A stretch of DNA of 64,000 bases from JADKIH01 sp964595205 (GCA_964595205.1 CAZQOQ010000018.1:183496-247495); one strand, 5' to 3'; shown: positions 45,372 through 54,397, counted from the stretch's first letter. Translations and numbers: made by a program. The notes: generated by a model not told the origin, from the letters alone.

Positions 45372-46625
45372 ATGAAAAAATATTTTTACCGGACAAACAT
45401 CATTTGCATATTGCTGCTTATGCCGCTCATTTCAAAGGGGCAGTTTCATCAGAACCTGAGTTTTAAAGATTCCAATCTCGTTGTAGATTGCGGAACTATG
45501 CCAAATGTCTTTGACAGTGTCACAACTTATACTGTCGAAGCAAGAGTTAAGTTTAGCGAATTTTCCTGGTGGGGAACAGTTTTATGTAAAAGAACCTTTT
45601 TTGAAAGAGACGTTGTGATTCAATGTTATGATACGACGGGTCAACTTGGAATTGCCGTTTCGAATAATGGTTATGGTTATACATTCGCTAAAGTTTCGAA
45701 AAATGAATGGCATCACCTTGCCCTCGTTTATGATGGGAATTATGCAACTAATGGTACCAGGGTAAAATTTTATATTGACGGAATCCAACAAACTATATTT
45801 TTTATTGGAGTCGTTCCGCCTGTTACTCCGGTTGTTTCCGGTTCACGTTTTTGTCTGGGCGCTGAATATAACGATACGACTGCAGTAGATAGTTTAAGTC
45901 AGCTGATTGTTCCCTTTAAAGGAGCGATGGATGAAATAAGAATCTGGAATACCGCTCGAACCGAGACTGAAATTTTAAATAATATGAATTCCGAACTAAC
46001 ACTGCCACAAAACGGACTGGTTGCATACTACCAGTGTAACCAGGGACAACCGTGCGGTTCAAATGTTTCAGATACTATCTTACATGATGAAACGGGCAAT
46101 TACCACGGTTTGCTTTGGAATTTTAATTTAGATGGAATGTCTTCTAACTATGTTAACGATGTAGATGCGACTGTAAGTGTAAATGGAGCAATATTTTCGG
46201 CCAATGCATCGCCGGCGATTTACCAGTGGTATGACTGCAATTCAGATTCGATAATTAACGGGCAAACGACAAATACTTTTATCCCGTCACAAAACGGCAA
46301 TTATGCAGTAATTGTAACACAGGATTTATGCGTTGATACTTCCCTATGTTATGAATATAATGCGATTGGCATTGATGAAACGAATCCAAATGTTTCGATA
46401 AGCGTATATCCGAATCCGTTACAGGGCAATCTTCTTTATTTTTCTGGAATCAAAAAGAATATACTTGTTACGGTTATTAATGAAATTGGAAAAGTAGTCG
46501 ATGTTCTCGAACTGAATACTGAACACACGGTATACGATGCGGGCAAATTAACTTCCGGAATTTATTTTTTTAAATTCGATGGAAGTAATTTTCTCGTTGT
46601 TAAAAAAATTCAGGTAATTAAATGA
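45372..46625 (+). CDS. LamG/concanavalin-like T9SS-sorted protein
   Basis: After a signal peptide (ending ISKGQ), residues 25-215 form a concanavalin A/LamG-type jelly roll (YTVEARVKFSEFSWWG, NEWHHLALVYDG, FKGAMDEIRIWNTARTETE). An Ig-like part (YQWYDCNSDSIINGQTTNTF) and a T9SS sorting domain (ISVYPNPLQGNLLYF ... LTSGIYFFKF) follow. LamG domains bind carbohydrates or proteins. Fourth and last gene of the run. The short Ig-like segment matches that of the preceding protein, showing shared ancestry of their C-termini. Confidence 0.82.
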   Translation: MKKYFYRTNIICILLLMPLISKGQFHQNLSFKDSNLVVDCGTMPNVFDSVTTYTVEARVKFSEFSWWGTVLCKRTFFERDVVIQCYDTTGQLGIAVSNNGYGYTFAKVSKNEWHHLALVYDGNYATNGTRVKFYIDGIQQTIFFIGVVPPVTPVVSGSRFCLGAEYNDTTAVDSLSQLIVPFKGAMDEIRIWNTARTETEILNNMNSELTLPQNGLVAYYQCNQGQPCGSNVSDTILHDETGNYHGLLWNFNLDGMSSNYVNDVDATVSVNGAIFSANASPAIYQWYDCNSDSIINGQTTNTFIPSQNGNYAVIVTQDLCVDTSLCYEYNAIGIDETNPNVSISVYPNPLQGNLLYFSGIKKNILVTVINEIGKVVDVLELNTEHTVYDAGKLTSGIYFFKFDGSNFLVVKKIQVIK

Positions 46626-46724
46626 AGCAGGAAGATGGTGGCCATTTTTCCGGAAAACAATATGTCGAGAACTCTGATATTGTCTTTCAGATAAAAAGTT
46701 AAGCAATAGCAGTTCTGCCAATTA

Positions 46725-46976
46725 CCAAAAAGTTCCCTGCCGTAGGACGATTGTCTGTTTAAATTAGGGTCGTCCACTTGCCGCCGCACAAAGTTTGATT
46801 TTAAATACAAATGTGATCTGCGGTAATTAGACGACAACCGCGTGAACAAGCATTCGTCATCCGCAGGGAACTTTTGGAAAATTGGGCGGGATTTCTATCT
46901 TAGTTTACTGACATTGCCCTACAGGATTACACCATTCAAATTCTATTTTTAATTTGTGATCCGATAGCTATCGGAT
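46725..46976. repeat. Inverted repeat pair and palindrome in a 425-bp gap
   Basis: AAAAGTTCCCTGC (46728-46740) is mirrored perfectly by GCAGGGAACTTTT (46863-46875), enclosing about 120 bp. Further right is the 18-bp palindrome ATCCGATAGCTATCGGAT (46959-46976). No gene is seen between 46626 and 47050. The palindrome could end transcription of either flanking gene. Confidence 0.55.
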
Positions 46977-47050
46977 GTTATATTATTTATTACACAGACC
47001 TGTGTTTCGTTTTATTTTAAAGATGAATCGCTGCACAGGTAGCGATAAAC

Positions 47051-47479
47051 TTATTCAATGAAAACTCTTCCTGTTTCGGTAAACATTGTTGTCTGAATCC
47101 GGACAAAATAGATACCGGAGCTGCATTCTGACATGTCGATTTCATTTTTTTCTCCTGTAATGTTTTTTTGTTTCAGCTCCTTCCCGGTATTATCATAGAT
47201 CCGGATTATTCCATCAGTTAAATAATTTTTAGACAGTTGTATGCAGATCATTTTTCCTTTTGAATAAGAATAAGCGTGCCTGATTGCGATTTCATTAACG
47301 GAAGTTGCGCAGTCAATTGCTACAATACTTCTTGAGGCGGTGGGATTACATTGAGGAAGTAAGGAATCTGGCAACGTATAATAAACATAATTATAACCTG
47401 TAAAAGCTAATGCGGGATTGAACATGCCTGTTGCGCTATCGACAGCCAGACCTGTATAGTTATTCCGTAACAGGAATAT
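47051..47479 (-). pseudogene. C-terminal remnant of a T9SS-sorted protein
   Basis: The frame is open from 47479 (just after a TGA at 47480-47482) to 47051 and codes for a T9SS sorting domain (LTDGIIRIYDNTGKELKQ ... CSSGIYFVRIQT) plus about 60 residues ahead of it (AIDCATSVNEIAIRHAYSYS). No signal peptide or N-terminal domain is present. The first in-frame ATG is at 47425. It overlaps the stop of the lipoprotein gene upstream by 20 bp. I read it as the tail of a lost or truncated gene. Confidence 0.6.
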
Positions 47480-47867
47480 TCAAATCTATCTCACCTTCCT
47501 TTTGTTCAGTTGAATATGGAATGCCGCCTATTACTCTTTGGTTTATGGTAGTGTCAAAACCCGCTCCTAGAAAATAATAGTCACCACATTTCAAACCTTC
47601 CATGTGTACATGGTCTTCGCCTGCTTCGCCCACAAAGTAAGTGTCATAATTTGCAGTGCTTAATCCCGGTGATTCCTGAGTGTTGAATTTTACATAGATA
47701 GTATCAAGGTAGTTTGGTTGGTTGTAAATTGCTTTTCCATGATGTTGTGGAAATGCTACAATGGTCAAACTGCCGCCTTTACCTGCCGAACATTTGTCCT
47801 CGTCTTTTTTACATGATGCAATAATTGCTGAAATGAATATTGCCGTAAGGATTATTTTGCGTGTCAT
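47460..47867 (-). CDS. Small lipoprotein of the MbnP-like cluster
   Basis: The lipobox is AIIASCKKDED. The mature part has short beta-strands and conserved-looking His and Cys (FPQHHGKAIY, EDHVHMEGLKCGDYYFLGAG). It lies 21 bp downstream of the diheme peroxidase-like gene and is probably co-transcribed with it. The His-rich segment would suit metal binding, but I do not recognise the family. Confidence 0.65.
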   Translation of the reverse strand: MTRKIILTAIFISAIIASCKKDEDKCSAGKGGSLTIVAFPQHHGKAIYNQPNYLDTIYVKFNTQESPGLSTANYDTYFVGEAGEDHVHMEGLKCGDYYFLGAGFDTTINQRVIGGIPYSTEQKEGEIDLNIPVTE

Positions 47868-47888
47868 TTTGCTTTAATTATTTTAAAA

Positions 47889-48929
47889 CTATTTATCAGT
47901 TAATGATTTAAGAAAATTTACCAGGTCTTGTTTTTCCTGTGTTGTTAAATTGAGTGGTTGAATTAATCCGCTTTTGTTGGGATGTGGCTGTCCGCCACTG
48001 TTGTAATGTTCAATCACATCTTCTAAAGTTGCAAGCGAACCATCGTGCATGTACGGCGCTGTGAGTTCTACATTTCGCAATGATGGTACTTTAAATTTCC
48101 CCACATCGGATTGAAGCGCTGTAATTCTTGCCCTGCCGCTATCGGCATAATTCAAATAAAGCCCGTTGTTTTTAAAACTGTAATCTGTAAAATTATATTC
48201 GTTGTGACAATGAAAACATTCCCCCTTTTCGCCAAAGAAGATATTCTTTCCGTTTATTTCAGATGGCGTTAACGCTGCGGTATTGTTGTCGTACAAGTAA
48301 TCATCATAGCGTGATTTTCCTGTAAAGAGTGTGCGCTCATAACATGCGATTGCACGTGTGAGTGTGTATACACTTGGTGCCTGATTATATGCCTTTTCAA
48401 ATAGCAATGGATATTCAGGATGGTTATTCATCCTTGCTACTACCTGGTTTACATCAAAATCCATTTCAACCGGATTCGAAATTGGGGCGAGCACTTGTTG
48501 TTCCAAAGTAGGATTCCCGCCATCCCAAAACATATAAGGTTGGTAAGCGGTGTTAAGTATCGTCATTGCATTGCGAATAGTGTGATTGCCGTCAATGCCG
48601 ATGCTGAATTGCAACCCATCGGTAAATTTTTTATCTGTATGATGGCAACTGCTGCAAGAGATGGTGCTGTCGCGTGAAAGTATAGGATCAAAAAATATTT
48701 TCTTTCCTAAATCAATCCTGTTTTGTGTAGGTTGATTGTCGGACGGAATTGCAGGATATGGAAATCCTTTGGGAACCTGCAATGTGATTACCTCATTGCC
48801 GGTATCTTCATTTGTCGGATCTTTTTTGCAGGAAGAAAAGAAAATAAAGACACAAAGTGCCACCCAACCCTTTGCATCAATGGATGCAAAGGGCTTAAGG
48901 ATGGAACTCATAAAAAAAACTATTCTCAT
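47889..48929 (-). CDS. Diheme cytochrome c peroxidase / MbnH-MauG-like protein
   Basis: An N-terminal lipobox-like segment (VFIFFSSCKKD) suggests membrane anchoring. Two c-type heme sites are visible: STISCSSCHHTDKKFTDG (CxxCH near residue 97) and GECFHCHNEYNF (CxxCH near 235). In the methanobactin field, MbnH, a MauG-like diheme enzyme, modifies a tryptophan of its partner MbnP. The neighbouring gene here is MbnP-like, so the partnership is a fair inference. The gene is 10 bp downstream of that gene. Confidence 0.88.
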   Translation of the reverse strand: MRIVFFMSSILKPFASIDAKGWVALCVFIFFSSCKKDPTNEDTGNEVITLQVPKGFPYPAIPSDNQPTQNRIDLGKKIFFDPILSRDSTISCSSCHHTDKKFTDGLQFSIGIDGNHTIRNAMTILNTAYQPYMFWDGGNPTLEQQVLAPISNPVEMDFDVNQVVARMNNHPEYPLLFEKAYNQAPSVYTLTRAIACYERTLFTGKSRYDDYLYDNNTAALTPSEINGKNIFFGEKGECFHCHNEYNFTDYSFKNNGLYLNYADSGRARITALQSDVGKFKVPSLRNVELTAPYMHDGSLATLEDVIEHYNSGGQPHPNKSGLIQPLNLTTQEKQDLVNFLKSLTDK

Positions 48930-48939
48930 TTTCTTATTT

Positions 48940-49710
48940 TTATTCTAATTCAAATGCGTCTTGCCAGTTGTCAGCAATTTTCATTGCAAGCGGCATGTTG
49001 TTCATCGTATGCGTTACATTTTCGGTTCGCATATCCACATTGTTCAGCATCTTAAGCAAGTCAAATTCAATACCTATTTCATAATCGCTGCCGCTCACAA
49101 CTGTAAAAGCAGAAGTTGAGAAATCAATGGTGCGCTTAAAATCGTCCACTCCTATATGATAAAAATATTGGAAATCAAGAGGGCCATTTGCTGCAAGTGT
49201 TGTATCAACATTACCCTCCACTTTCATAAAAATGTAACCGCTGTTCCAATCCCAGTGGTTGGAGGGACTTTGTATGGAGAGTGGATTATCAGCTGAATAT
49301 GTTGTAGGGTCATTGTGATTGATGGCGCTATCAAGACCTAATATAAATTTAAAACCCTTGTAGCTTGCAACTGGAACTTCACCTAATTTATAATCATGAT
49401 TTGCAGGATTTGCAAGAATAATTTTTCCGGTTAATGGAAGCTCGCTGCCGTCATTTTTAATAAGACTAATGTTTGAAATGTAATAACGAAAATCGGCAAT
49501 ATTAAATTTCCTGCCTGAGGCATCCTGATATTGCACACCATAAGCAGCGGCACTTGTTCCAACCAATGTATGCAAATGGAAAGAAAGTTTTTGCTCGGTG
49601 TTCGGCGTTGGTGTTGTGGTATCGTCATCATCCTTACTACATCCCGTAAAAATTGTTGCTGTTGTAAGCAGGGCAACTGCTGCCATTATGATTAATTTGT
49701 TTTTTTTCAT
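48940..49710 (-). CDS. MbnP-like copper-binding lipoprotein
   Basis: The lipobox is TATIFTGCSKDDDD. The MbnP-type core has FHLHTLVG, DFRYYISNISLI, GFKFILGLDSAIN, the NHWDWNSGYIFMKVEG segment and FQYFYHIGVDD. The conserved Trp-rich stretch (HWDWNSGY) holds candidate target tryptophans. In known MbnP proteins a kynurenine made from tryptophan helps bind copper. It precedes the MauG/MbnH-like gene in one transcript unit. Assignment by motif resemblance. Confidence 0.82.
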   Translation of the reverse strand: MKKNKLIIMAAVALLTTATIFTGCSKDDDDTTTPTPNTEQKLSFHLHTLVGTSAAAYGVQYQDASGRKFNIADFRYYISNISLIKNDGSELPLTGKIILANPANHDYKLGEVPVASYKGFKFILGLDSAINHNDPTTYSADNPLSIQSPSNHWDWNSGYIFMKVEGNVDTTLAANGPLDFQYFYHIGVDDFKRTIDFSTSAFTVVSGSDYEIGIEFDLLKMLNNVDMRTENVTHTMNNMPLAMKIADNWQDAFELE

Positions 49711-49751
49711 TTTATTTCTTGATATTTATTGTTTAACAGTGATTATTTGAT

Positions 49752-49975
49752 TTAATTGATCGCAAACGAAGTGCCCGTTATAATTCTGTAATTCATTTCG
49801 AGTTGCGGCATTCTTAATATTTGACTAACGGGTAACTCAAAGGCAGCGTTGATTGCTATTTTTTTGAAATAATAATCTAACCTGCATGCGCTTAAATTAT
49901 TGTTCCGCCCGAATTGCTGATGTAATAATTGTTGTTCCAATCCATATCTGCCTGCTCAACAAAAGTTCCAATGTT
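49752..49975 (-). pseudogene. Frameshifted C-terminal remnant of an outer-membrane barrel
   Basis: Minus-strand frame one gives NIGTFVEQADMDWNNNYY up to a stop. A second frame gives LDYYFKKIAINAAFELPVSQ and the remaining tail MPQLEMNYRIITGTSFAIN, which ends like a barrel strand. Together these look like the end of an outer-membrane transporter-type barrel of the sort that accompanies MbnP-like clusters. It needs at least one frameshift, so it is decayed. Nothing else is seen between 49711 and 50159. Confidence 0.6.
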
Positions 49976-50159
49976 TGGATAGAGTTAACTTTTTTTGACA
50001 TTGCATTGATAGTAAACATTTGCAAAAAACCTGTTTGCAAACTGAAAACTTTCGCTGTTGATTGTTATAAACAAACACGAAACATTTAATTTGAACCCTG
50101 CACAGCAGCAAAATATTATCGCACAATTTTATTGTGGGCAATATGCGAATGAAAATGTA

Positions 50160-50528
50160 TTAAACAGTTGGTGGATGGAAAACAGAAAAACTTACCGATT
50201 GTAATTTAGGTAAGAGATAAAAGTTATTATATTTTTTTGTTTCGGTAAAAATATTGAAAGAAAATGCCGTGCAATTCTGAAAAAACTGAACTGTCTCCTG
50301 TTTTTCTTTTGTTGGCGCTGTCGGACTTTGTTCCTTTTTCTCCTGCTCCTTCATTTCTTTCATCATGTGACATTTACCGTGACAATTCATTTTTGGCTTC
50401 GCCTTATTTTCACAAAGCACGGTTGCGTAATAATTCTTGTTGATGAGATAATGAACCAATATCACCGACTGCCCAAGCGAACTTAGCAGTATGCAGAGCG
50501 GAAGCAATATTGTAAGCAGTTTTTTCAT
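50160..50528 (-). CDS. Small exported Cys/His protein of the copper-type cluster
   Basis: The 122-residue protein has an N-terminal membrane or signal segment (LLTILLPLCILLSSLGQSVILV). A conserved cysteine-histidine motif, KMNCHGKCHMMKEM, is followed by a charged linker. The CHGKCHMM segment would suit copper binding with Met and His ligands. It is first in the likely transcript leading to the MbnP-like gene, but a pseudogene lies between. I do not recall a family name. Confidence 0.65.
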   Translation of the reverse strand: MKKLLTILLPLCILLSSLGQSVILVHYLINKNYYATVLCENKAKPKMNCHGKCHMMKEMKEQEKKEQSPTAPTKEKQETVQFFQNCTAFSFNIFTETKKYNNFYLLPKLQSVSFSVFHPPTV

Positions 50529-50780
50529 TTACCGCCTTAAAGATAGGAAAATAATTTAGCTTAAACCTATGATTTTAATCAGGTTTTAAACTTGCAGAAT
50601 GTTAATACGAAGAGCGGTATACGCTGGGATAATATAAAATTTGAGGTAAAAGAAGGACGGGGTTGAGCGCTTGAATTGCCTCTCTTTTATTTTATTGCCG
50701 GATCATCGAGTTTCCAAAACCCTTCATATCTCTTTAACATAAACTCCGAAAACTTTAATATCCGGAGCGTAAAGGTTGTC

Positions 50781-50910
50781 GCTAACGATTTCAGCTACAA
50801 AGAAATTGACGGTTTCGAAGCTCAAAACTGTCTGGCACACTGAACTTGATACGAAGCACAAAGCTTCATTTAACCCCTGAACTGCCAACTTCTTGTAGAC
50901 ACTGTTATGC
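50781..50910 (-). repeat. attC-like site a (degenerate)
   Basis: Bounded by GCTAACG (50781-50787) and GTTATGC (50904-50910). Pairing arms are weak (AGCTACAAAG with CTTCTTGTAG). It follows the 51004-51744 gene. It is the last candidate to the left. From 50529 to 50780 nothing else is seen. Confidence 0.45.
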
Positions 50911-51003
50911 ACTGCATTTATTTACCGTGACCGTCCGCTTGCATGGCAGCCAGTGAGACTGGCACAATACGAAAACGGAACTGCAGTCCAGAAATAGTAA
51001 CTG

Positions 51004-51744
51004 TCATTTTATTTTTTTGATATTAGCGTTGTTGTCGATTTGATAGATATTATCGGGAAAAAGTTCAACTTTGCCACTGCCAGCAACTGTTATAAATTGA
51101 AGCCCCTCTTTGAAGTAGAGTATTTTTAGGTCTTGATTGATAACACTTTTTTCATCAGGAAACCAGGGAACCCGAAAACCATCGCCCAGAATTCCTGTCC
51201 CTGAATAGTCAGCCGAAGCCACTTTTATTTTGTCTATGAATTTTCCGTTTTTTGTCAGGGTGCATAAATATTTTTGGCAGTATGGATTTCCGTTAAAATA
51301 AAATTGTCTCTCATAGACGACACAATAAAAGTTTTTGTTTGTCAGGAATTTTTTTGTGAAATAATATATTGGATGTATAGTATCTGGTGAATCTTGTGCC
51401 CAATACACTGTCGGTTTTTCGGCGTCTGCAAGGAGAAAAGATTTGACTAATTCATAAGTTATGATTAGTGAATCAGGTTTTGGCAAAACGCTGTTTTGAT
51501 ATTCCTGTGTTGTGTCGATAACTCTGCGGGAGTTCGCAGAATCTACATCGCCTTGCTCATCGTCTGGTTCGTAATATCCATAGTCAAACTCAATGACGGA
51601 ATATTGAATGGTGTCTGGTAAATTAGTGGCTGGAAATTGTTTAATAAAATTGTCAAATCGTTTATTTTTCATTTCGGTCTGTCCGAAAACTTTCGCAACT
51701 GTTACGGTGAGGAAAACTGTTAAGATGAAGAATATTCGTGTCAA
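51004..51744 (-). CDS. Cassette 1: exported protein, unknown function
   Basis: The 246-residue product has a signal peptide (ending AKVFGQ). The acidic mature region (YYEPDDEQGDVDSANSRR) is followed by beta-rich sequence (FYCVVYERQFYFNGNPYCQK). No family recognised. The frame begins at TTG 51744; no upstream ATG is available. It is the leftmost cassette, with a 94-bp gap to site a. Confidence 0.65.
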   Translation of the reverse strand: MTRIFFILTVFLTVTVAKVFGQTEMKNKRFDNFIKQFPATNLPDTIQYSVIEFDYGYYEPDDEQGDVDSANSRRVIDTTQEYQNSVLPKPDSLIITYELVKSFLLADAEKPTVYWAQDSPDTIHPIYYFTKKFLTNKNFYCVVYERQFYFNGNPYCQKYLCTLTKNGKFIDKIKVASADYSGTGILGDGFRVPWFPDEKSVINQDLKILYFKEGLQFITVAGSGKVELFPDNIYQIDNNANIKKIK

Positions 51745-51766
51745 TTTGCTTTCGTTTTAAATTGGT

Positions 51767-51864
51767 GCATAACTTTTGGTGGATTGCGTCGGCACTTTTT
51801 AAATAAATATAAAAATTAATAGAGAAAAGTCTTGTGGCAATGCGTGTGCTACCGGGAGTTATTC
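51767..51864 (-). repeat. attC-like site b (partly degenerate)
   Basis: Begins GCATAAC (51767-51773) and ends GTTATTC (51858-51864). The loop AAATAAATATAAAAATTAAT resembles that of sites i, j, l and o. The stop of cassette 2 (51849) lies inside it. The arms ATTGCG and TGGCAATGCG are only partly paired. Confidence 0.6.
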
Positions 51865-52484
51865 TTTGCAGAAATAAGAATTTTTACTCCCAATGATAAG
51901 CATATTATTTCATGATGTCCCACTACAGAAATACTGGTGAAACTATATTGATAACCAGTTGAAGCATGAATAATATAATTTGTTTTGGTACACAAGCCAA
52001 AACCAACTTCAATTAAACCACTTAGATCAATATTTGGAGCTTCCAAATCCTTTTTTCCATTAGACGGAAACGACTCGGCGGAGCCATTAATAAAAACAGA
52101 GGGACACAATCCAACGTTAGAAAATACAAAAAAATTTTTCTTTGATGCGATTCCAAATTTTATAGGAATATGTATGTAGTTATACTTTAAATCATAAAGC
52201 ACTGAATCTATCACGCTTCCGAATTCATTTCTCATAACATAATATGTTTTATAGCCGCGTTGACTATAATTCAGATCAATTTCGCAGGAAAAATTTTGAT
52301 TTAGTTTATGCAAGTACGTAAATGAAACTGAATATCCGCTTCTGTTTTGTGAATAAAAATCACTTCTAAAACCATTATTAGTCACATCCGTTAGACAAAA
52401 ACCAGCAGAGATGCCTAAATAATTATTTTCAGCAAAAGTATTATTACCGGCAAAAATGGTTAAGACAAAAATTAAGTATTTCAA
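51849..52484 (-). CDS. Cassette 2: outer-membrane beta-barrel protein
   Basis: The 211-residue product has a signal peptide (MKYLIFVLTIFAGNNTFA) and alternating strands (YLGISAGFCLTDVTNNGF, YSVSFTYLHKLNQNFSCEID, YNYIHIPIKFGIASKKN, LSLGVKILI). The last feature is typical of the PorT-like small barrels of Bacteroidota. It starts at TTG 52484. The stop lies in attC b. Function unknown. Confidence 0.72.
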   Translation of the reverse strand: MKYLIFVLTIFAGNNTFAENNYLGISAGFCLTDVTNNGFRSDFYSQNRSGYSVSFTYLHKLNQNFSCEIDLNYSQRGYKTYYVMRNEFGSVIDSVLYDLKYNYIHIPIKFGIASKKNFFVFSNVGLCPSVFINGSAESFPSNGKKDLEAPNIDLSGLIEVGFGLCTKTNYIIHASTGYQYSFTSISVVGHHEIICLSLGVKILISAKNNSR

Positions 52485-52557
52485 AAATCTATGTTTTTAA
52501 TGGAAAACGGAAACATGGTGAAAATATTTTCCAACCCTAATAATGCTCAATAGAATT

Positions 52558-52610
52558 CCAAATGTTGAGGCTTGCAATTCTGCCCCACTTTTGGCAAACC
52601 CATGTTGTGC
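52558..52610 (-). repeat. attC-like site c (short, degenerate)
   Basis: Ends GTTGTGC (52604-52610). Arms GGCTTGCAA (52569-52577) and TTGGCAAACCC (52591-52601) pair imperfectly around a short loop. The left boundary (CAAATGTTG) has drifted from consensus. It lies 15 bp after the stop of cassette 3. Confidence 0.4.
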
Positions 52611-52625
52611 GTTCGACATTTCATT

Positions 52626-53279
52626 TTAAGTCAATACTATTCTAAAGCCAATTGTATTATTTTTTTCTTTTTTATCAACTATCAAAGAATAGTCTTTGTC
52701 AACCCACAAACTTTGTGTTGCCCAACTAGCCCCTTTATATAAACATTTTTCTACTGGTAAGCTGGTAATGTCGTTGTCAACAAAGTGATATAAATTCCCT
52801 AATAAGTCTGATAAATTTAATTTTCCTAAAGGTTTTGAGGAAATAGGCTGTGTCTGATTATTGCTGTTTTGTTCAAACCAAATATAGTCATTCAATTTGT
52901 CATTAAAACCGTCTTCATAATTTAAAATGCAAGCATAATTAAATTCACTTTCTTTTAGAAGTCTGAAATTCTGATTTGTCTTATCATTTAATTTATTTAA
53001 AAAAATAGCAATATCATTATAACTAATATTTTCAATGGGTTTATTTTGTTCTTTAAATTTTGAAGGATTGGTAGTCATAATGTTTTCCCATAATTTTTGA
53101 GTTGTTAATGTTTCGCAAATCCAAATGTCATTTTCTATACTTATGTTTATTTTAGTTTTGTGTTTTCTAATAAACTGATTTCTGTGAGGCTTTAGAGTCC
53201 AGTCTATTTCATAACTAACCTGTCCATAAGGTAATTTATGAAAATTTAAAAGATTGTCTTCTATTATTATTCTTTTCAT
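52626..53279 (-). CDS. Cassette 3: formylglycine-generating-enzyme-like (SUMF1/FGE-sulfatase) protein
   Basis: A central region matches the SUMF1-type fold: WICETLTTQKLWENIM, NPSKFKEQNKPIENISYNDI, RLLKESEFNYAC, LSDLLGNLYHFVDND, KGASWATQS and IGFRIVLT. Typical members have WAEYACR and GGSW and xGFRL positions, which correspond to ESEFNYACI, KGASWA and IGFRIV here. At 217 residues it is short and has no signal peptide. Whether it is an enzyme or a binding-only homologue is open. Confidence 0.75.
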   Translation of the reverse strand: MKRIIIEDNLLNFHKLPYGQVSYEIDWTLKPHRNQFIRKHKTKINISIENDIWICETLTTQKLWENIMTTNPSKFKEQNKPIENISYNDIAIFLNKLNDKTNQNFRLLKESEFNYACILNYEDGFNDKLNDYIWFEQNSNNQTQPISSKPLGKLNLSDLLGNLYHFVDNDITSLPVEKCLYKGASWATQSLWVDKDYSLIVDKKEKNNTIGFRIVLT

Positions 53280-53298
53280 TTAGAATGTTTGTCTATGT

Positions 53299-53428
53299 GC
53301 CGACGGTTTCGGGCTTTGCGTTGGTGGGCTTTTGAAACCGTAAACTGTCTGCCAATACCAACGTTTATTAATTACTCAAATGTTTCTATTCGCACTGTCC
53401 GCCCACTGACGCAAAACCCGTGTTATAG
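53299..53428 (-). repeat. attC-like site d
   Basis: Arms GGGCTTTGCGTTGGTGGGC (53311-53329) and GCCCACTGACGCAAAACCC (53401-53419) pair over 19 bases with three mismatches. The right box is GTTATAG (53422-53428). The left box GCCGACG (53299-53305) has drifted. It follows cassette 4. Confidence 0.7.
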
Positions 53429-53465
53429 CCAGTAGCATGGTCTGTATATTTCTTTCTTATAGTTG

Positions 53466-54245
53466 TCAAGGTGTCCTGAAGCTAAGTTGATACATCTTTC
53501 CCTTGTCTAACAGTTTCACGGCAATTTCATTCATTTTCTGTGGAACGAGGTCAACAGGTGCTACAGTCCGTGCTTTGTCAATGTCTGCTGCTCTGAAATA
53601 TTTGCCAATTAATGGAGTATTACGATATTGCTTCGCAATTCTTTCTTCTGTCTCGTCAATGATTACAATTTTTGTCTTAGGTTTAGCAACCCGAATCATT
53701 TCTTCTATTGCCTTTTTTCTATCGTTGAAGAAATTAATACCACCTACATGAAAAACGCTGTCAAAGGTTTGAGGTTTGAAAGGTAAATACTCAGCGTTTC
53801 CCTGAAATAGTTCTATTTCCCTTTTCCACTTTCTTTTATTTCTTTGGCACTGTCGTAACATTCCCTGTGAAATATCCAATCCATAGTAGGAGGCGCTTTC
53901 TGGCAAGACTTTAATATTCCAGCCTGTTCCTATTGACGTTTCAAGCACTTTCCATTCTGGTTTGACTTCAGCATCGCTCATCCATTCACTGCGTAGTTTA
54001 TTAAGGTCATAAAAAATCCCGTAAATAAATTCAGCAACATCATTGAGTCTGCTGATTTTATCGTAAAAGGATTGATATTTCTTGTTCAGCCCTGTTGTCT
54101 GTTCAAGTACAAGAAAATTTGGAATGTCGTTAATAACCGGAATAATATTCCCTTTATTGTCGGTCAATGTATAATTGTCCTTTATTGTAAGGTTATCGCC
54201 AGTGTATGGATTTATTAATATATCAACTATTTGTTTACTTGTCAT
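53466..54245 (-). CDS. Cassette 4: class I SAM-dependent methyltransferase
   Basis: The N-terminus (LINPYTGDNLTIKDNYTLTDN) resembles a Trm112-like leader. The Rossmann core shows EWKVLETSIGTGWNIKVLP (motif I), YYGLDISQGMLRQC (motif II) and FQGNAEYLPFKPQTFDSVFH (motif IV), then EMIRVAKPKTKIVIIDET. This pattern is UbiE/MenG-like but without a defined substrate. The C-terminus ends YQLSFRTP. The 259 residues are complete. It is the only gene between sites d and e. Confidence 0.85.
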   Translation of the reverse strand: MTSKQIVDILINPYTGDNLTIKDNYTLTDNKGNIIPVINDIPNFLVLEQTTGLNKKYQSFYDKISRLNDVAEFIYGIFYDLNKLRSEWMSDAEVKPEWKVLETSIGTGWNIKVLPESASYYGLDISQGMLRQCQRNKRKWKREIELFQGNAEYLPFKPQTFDSVFHVGGINFFNDRKKAIEEMIRVAKPKTKIVIIDETEERIAKQYRNTPLIGKYFRAADIDKARTVAPVDLVPQKMNEIAVKLLDKGKMYQLSFRTP

Positions 54246-54262
54246 GGTTGTCTTTACTATTA

Positions 54263-54397
54263 GCTATAACGGTTTTCGGCTTGGCGATGTGGCGGTAATC
54301 GAAGCACAAATGTTCGGTTTTGCACAAAAGTTCAATCGAAGAACTGCCGTTGAATTTAGCATGTCAGCCGCCATATTGCCAAACCGATGTTATAAGC
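54263..54397 (-). repeat. attC site e
   Basis: Starts GCTATAACGG (54263-54272) and ends GTTATAA (54389-54395). Arms CGGCTTGGCGATGTGGCGG (54277-54295) and CCGCCATATTGCCAAACCG (54368-54386) pair over 19 bases with few mismatches. The stop of cassette 5 (54390) lies in the right box. Confidence 0.82.

Noticed and set aside
50724..50912. A 62-residue minus-strand gene at the left array end
   Set aside because: It lies mainly in attC-like site a and has no family features.
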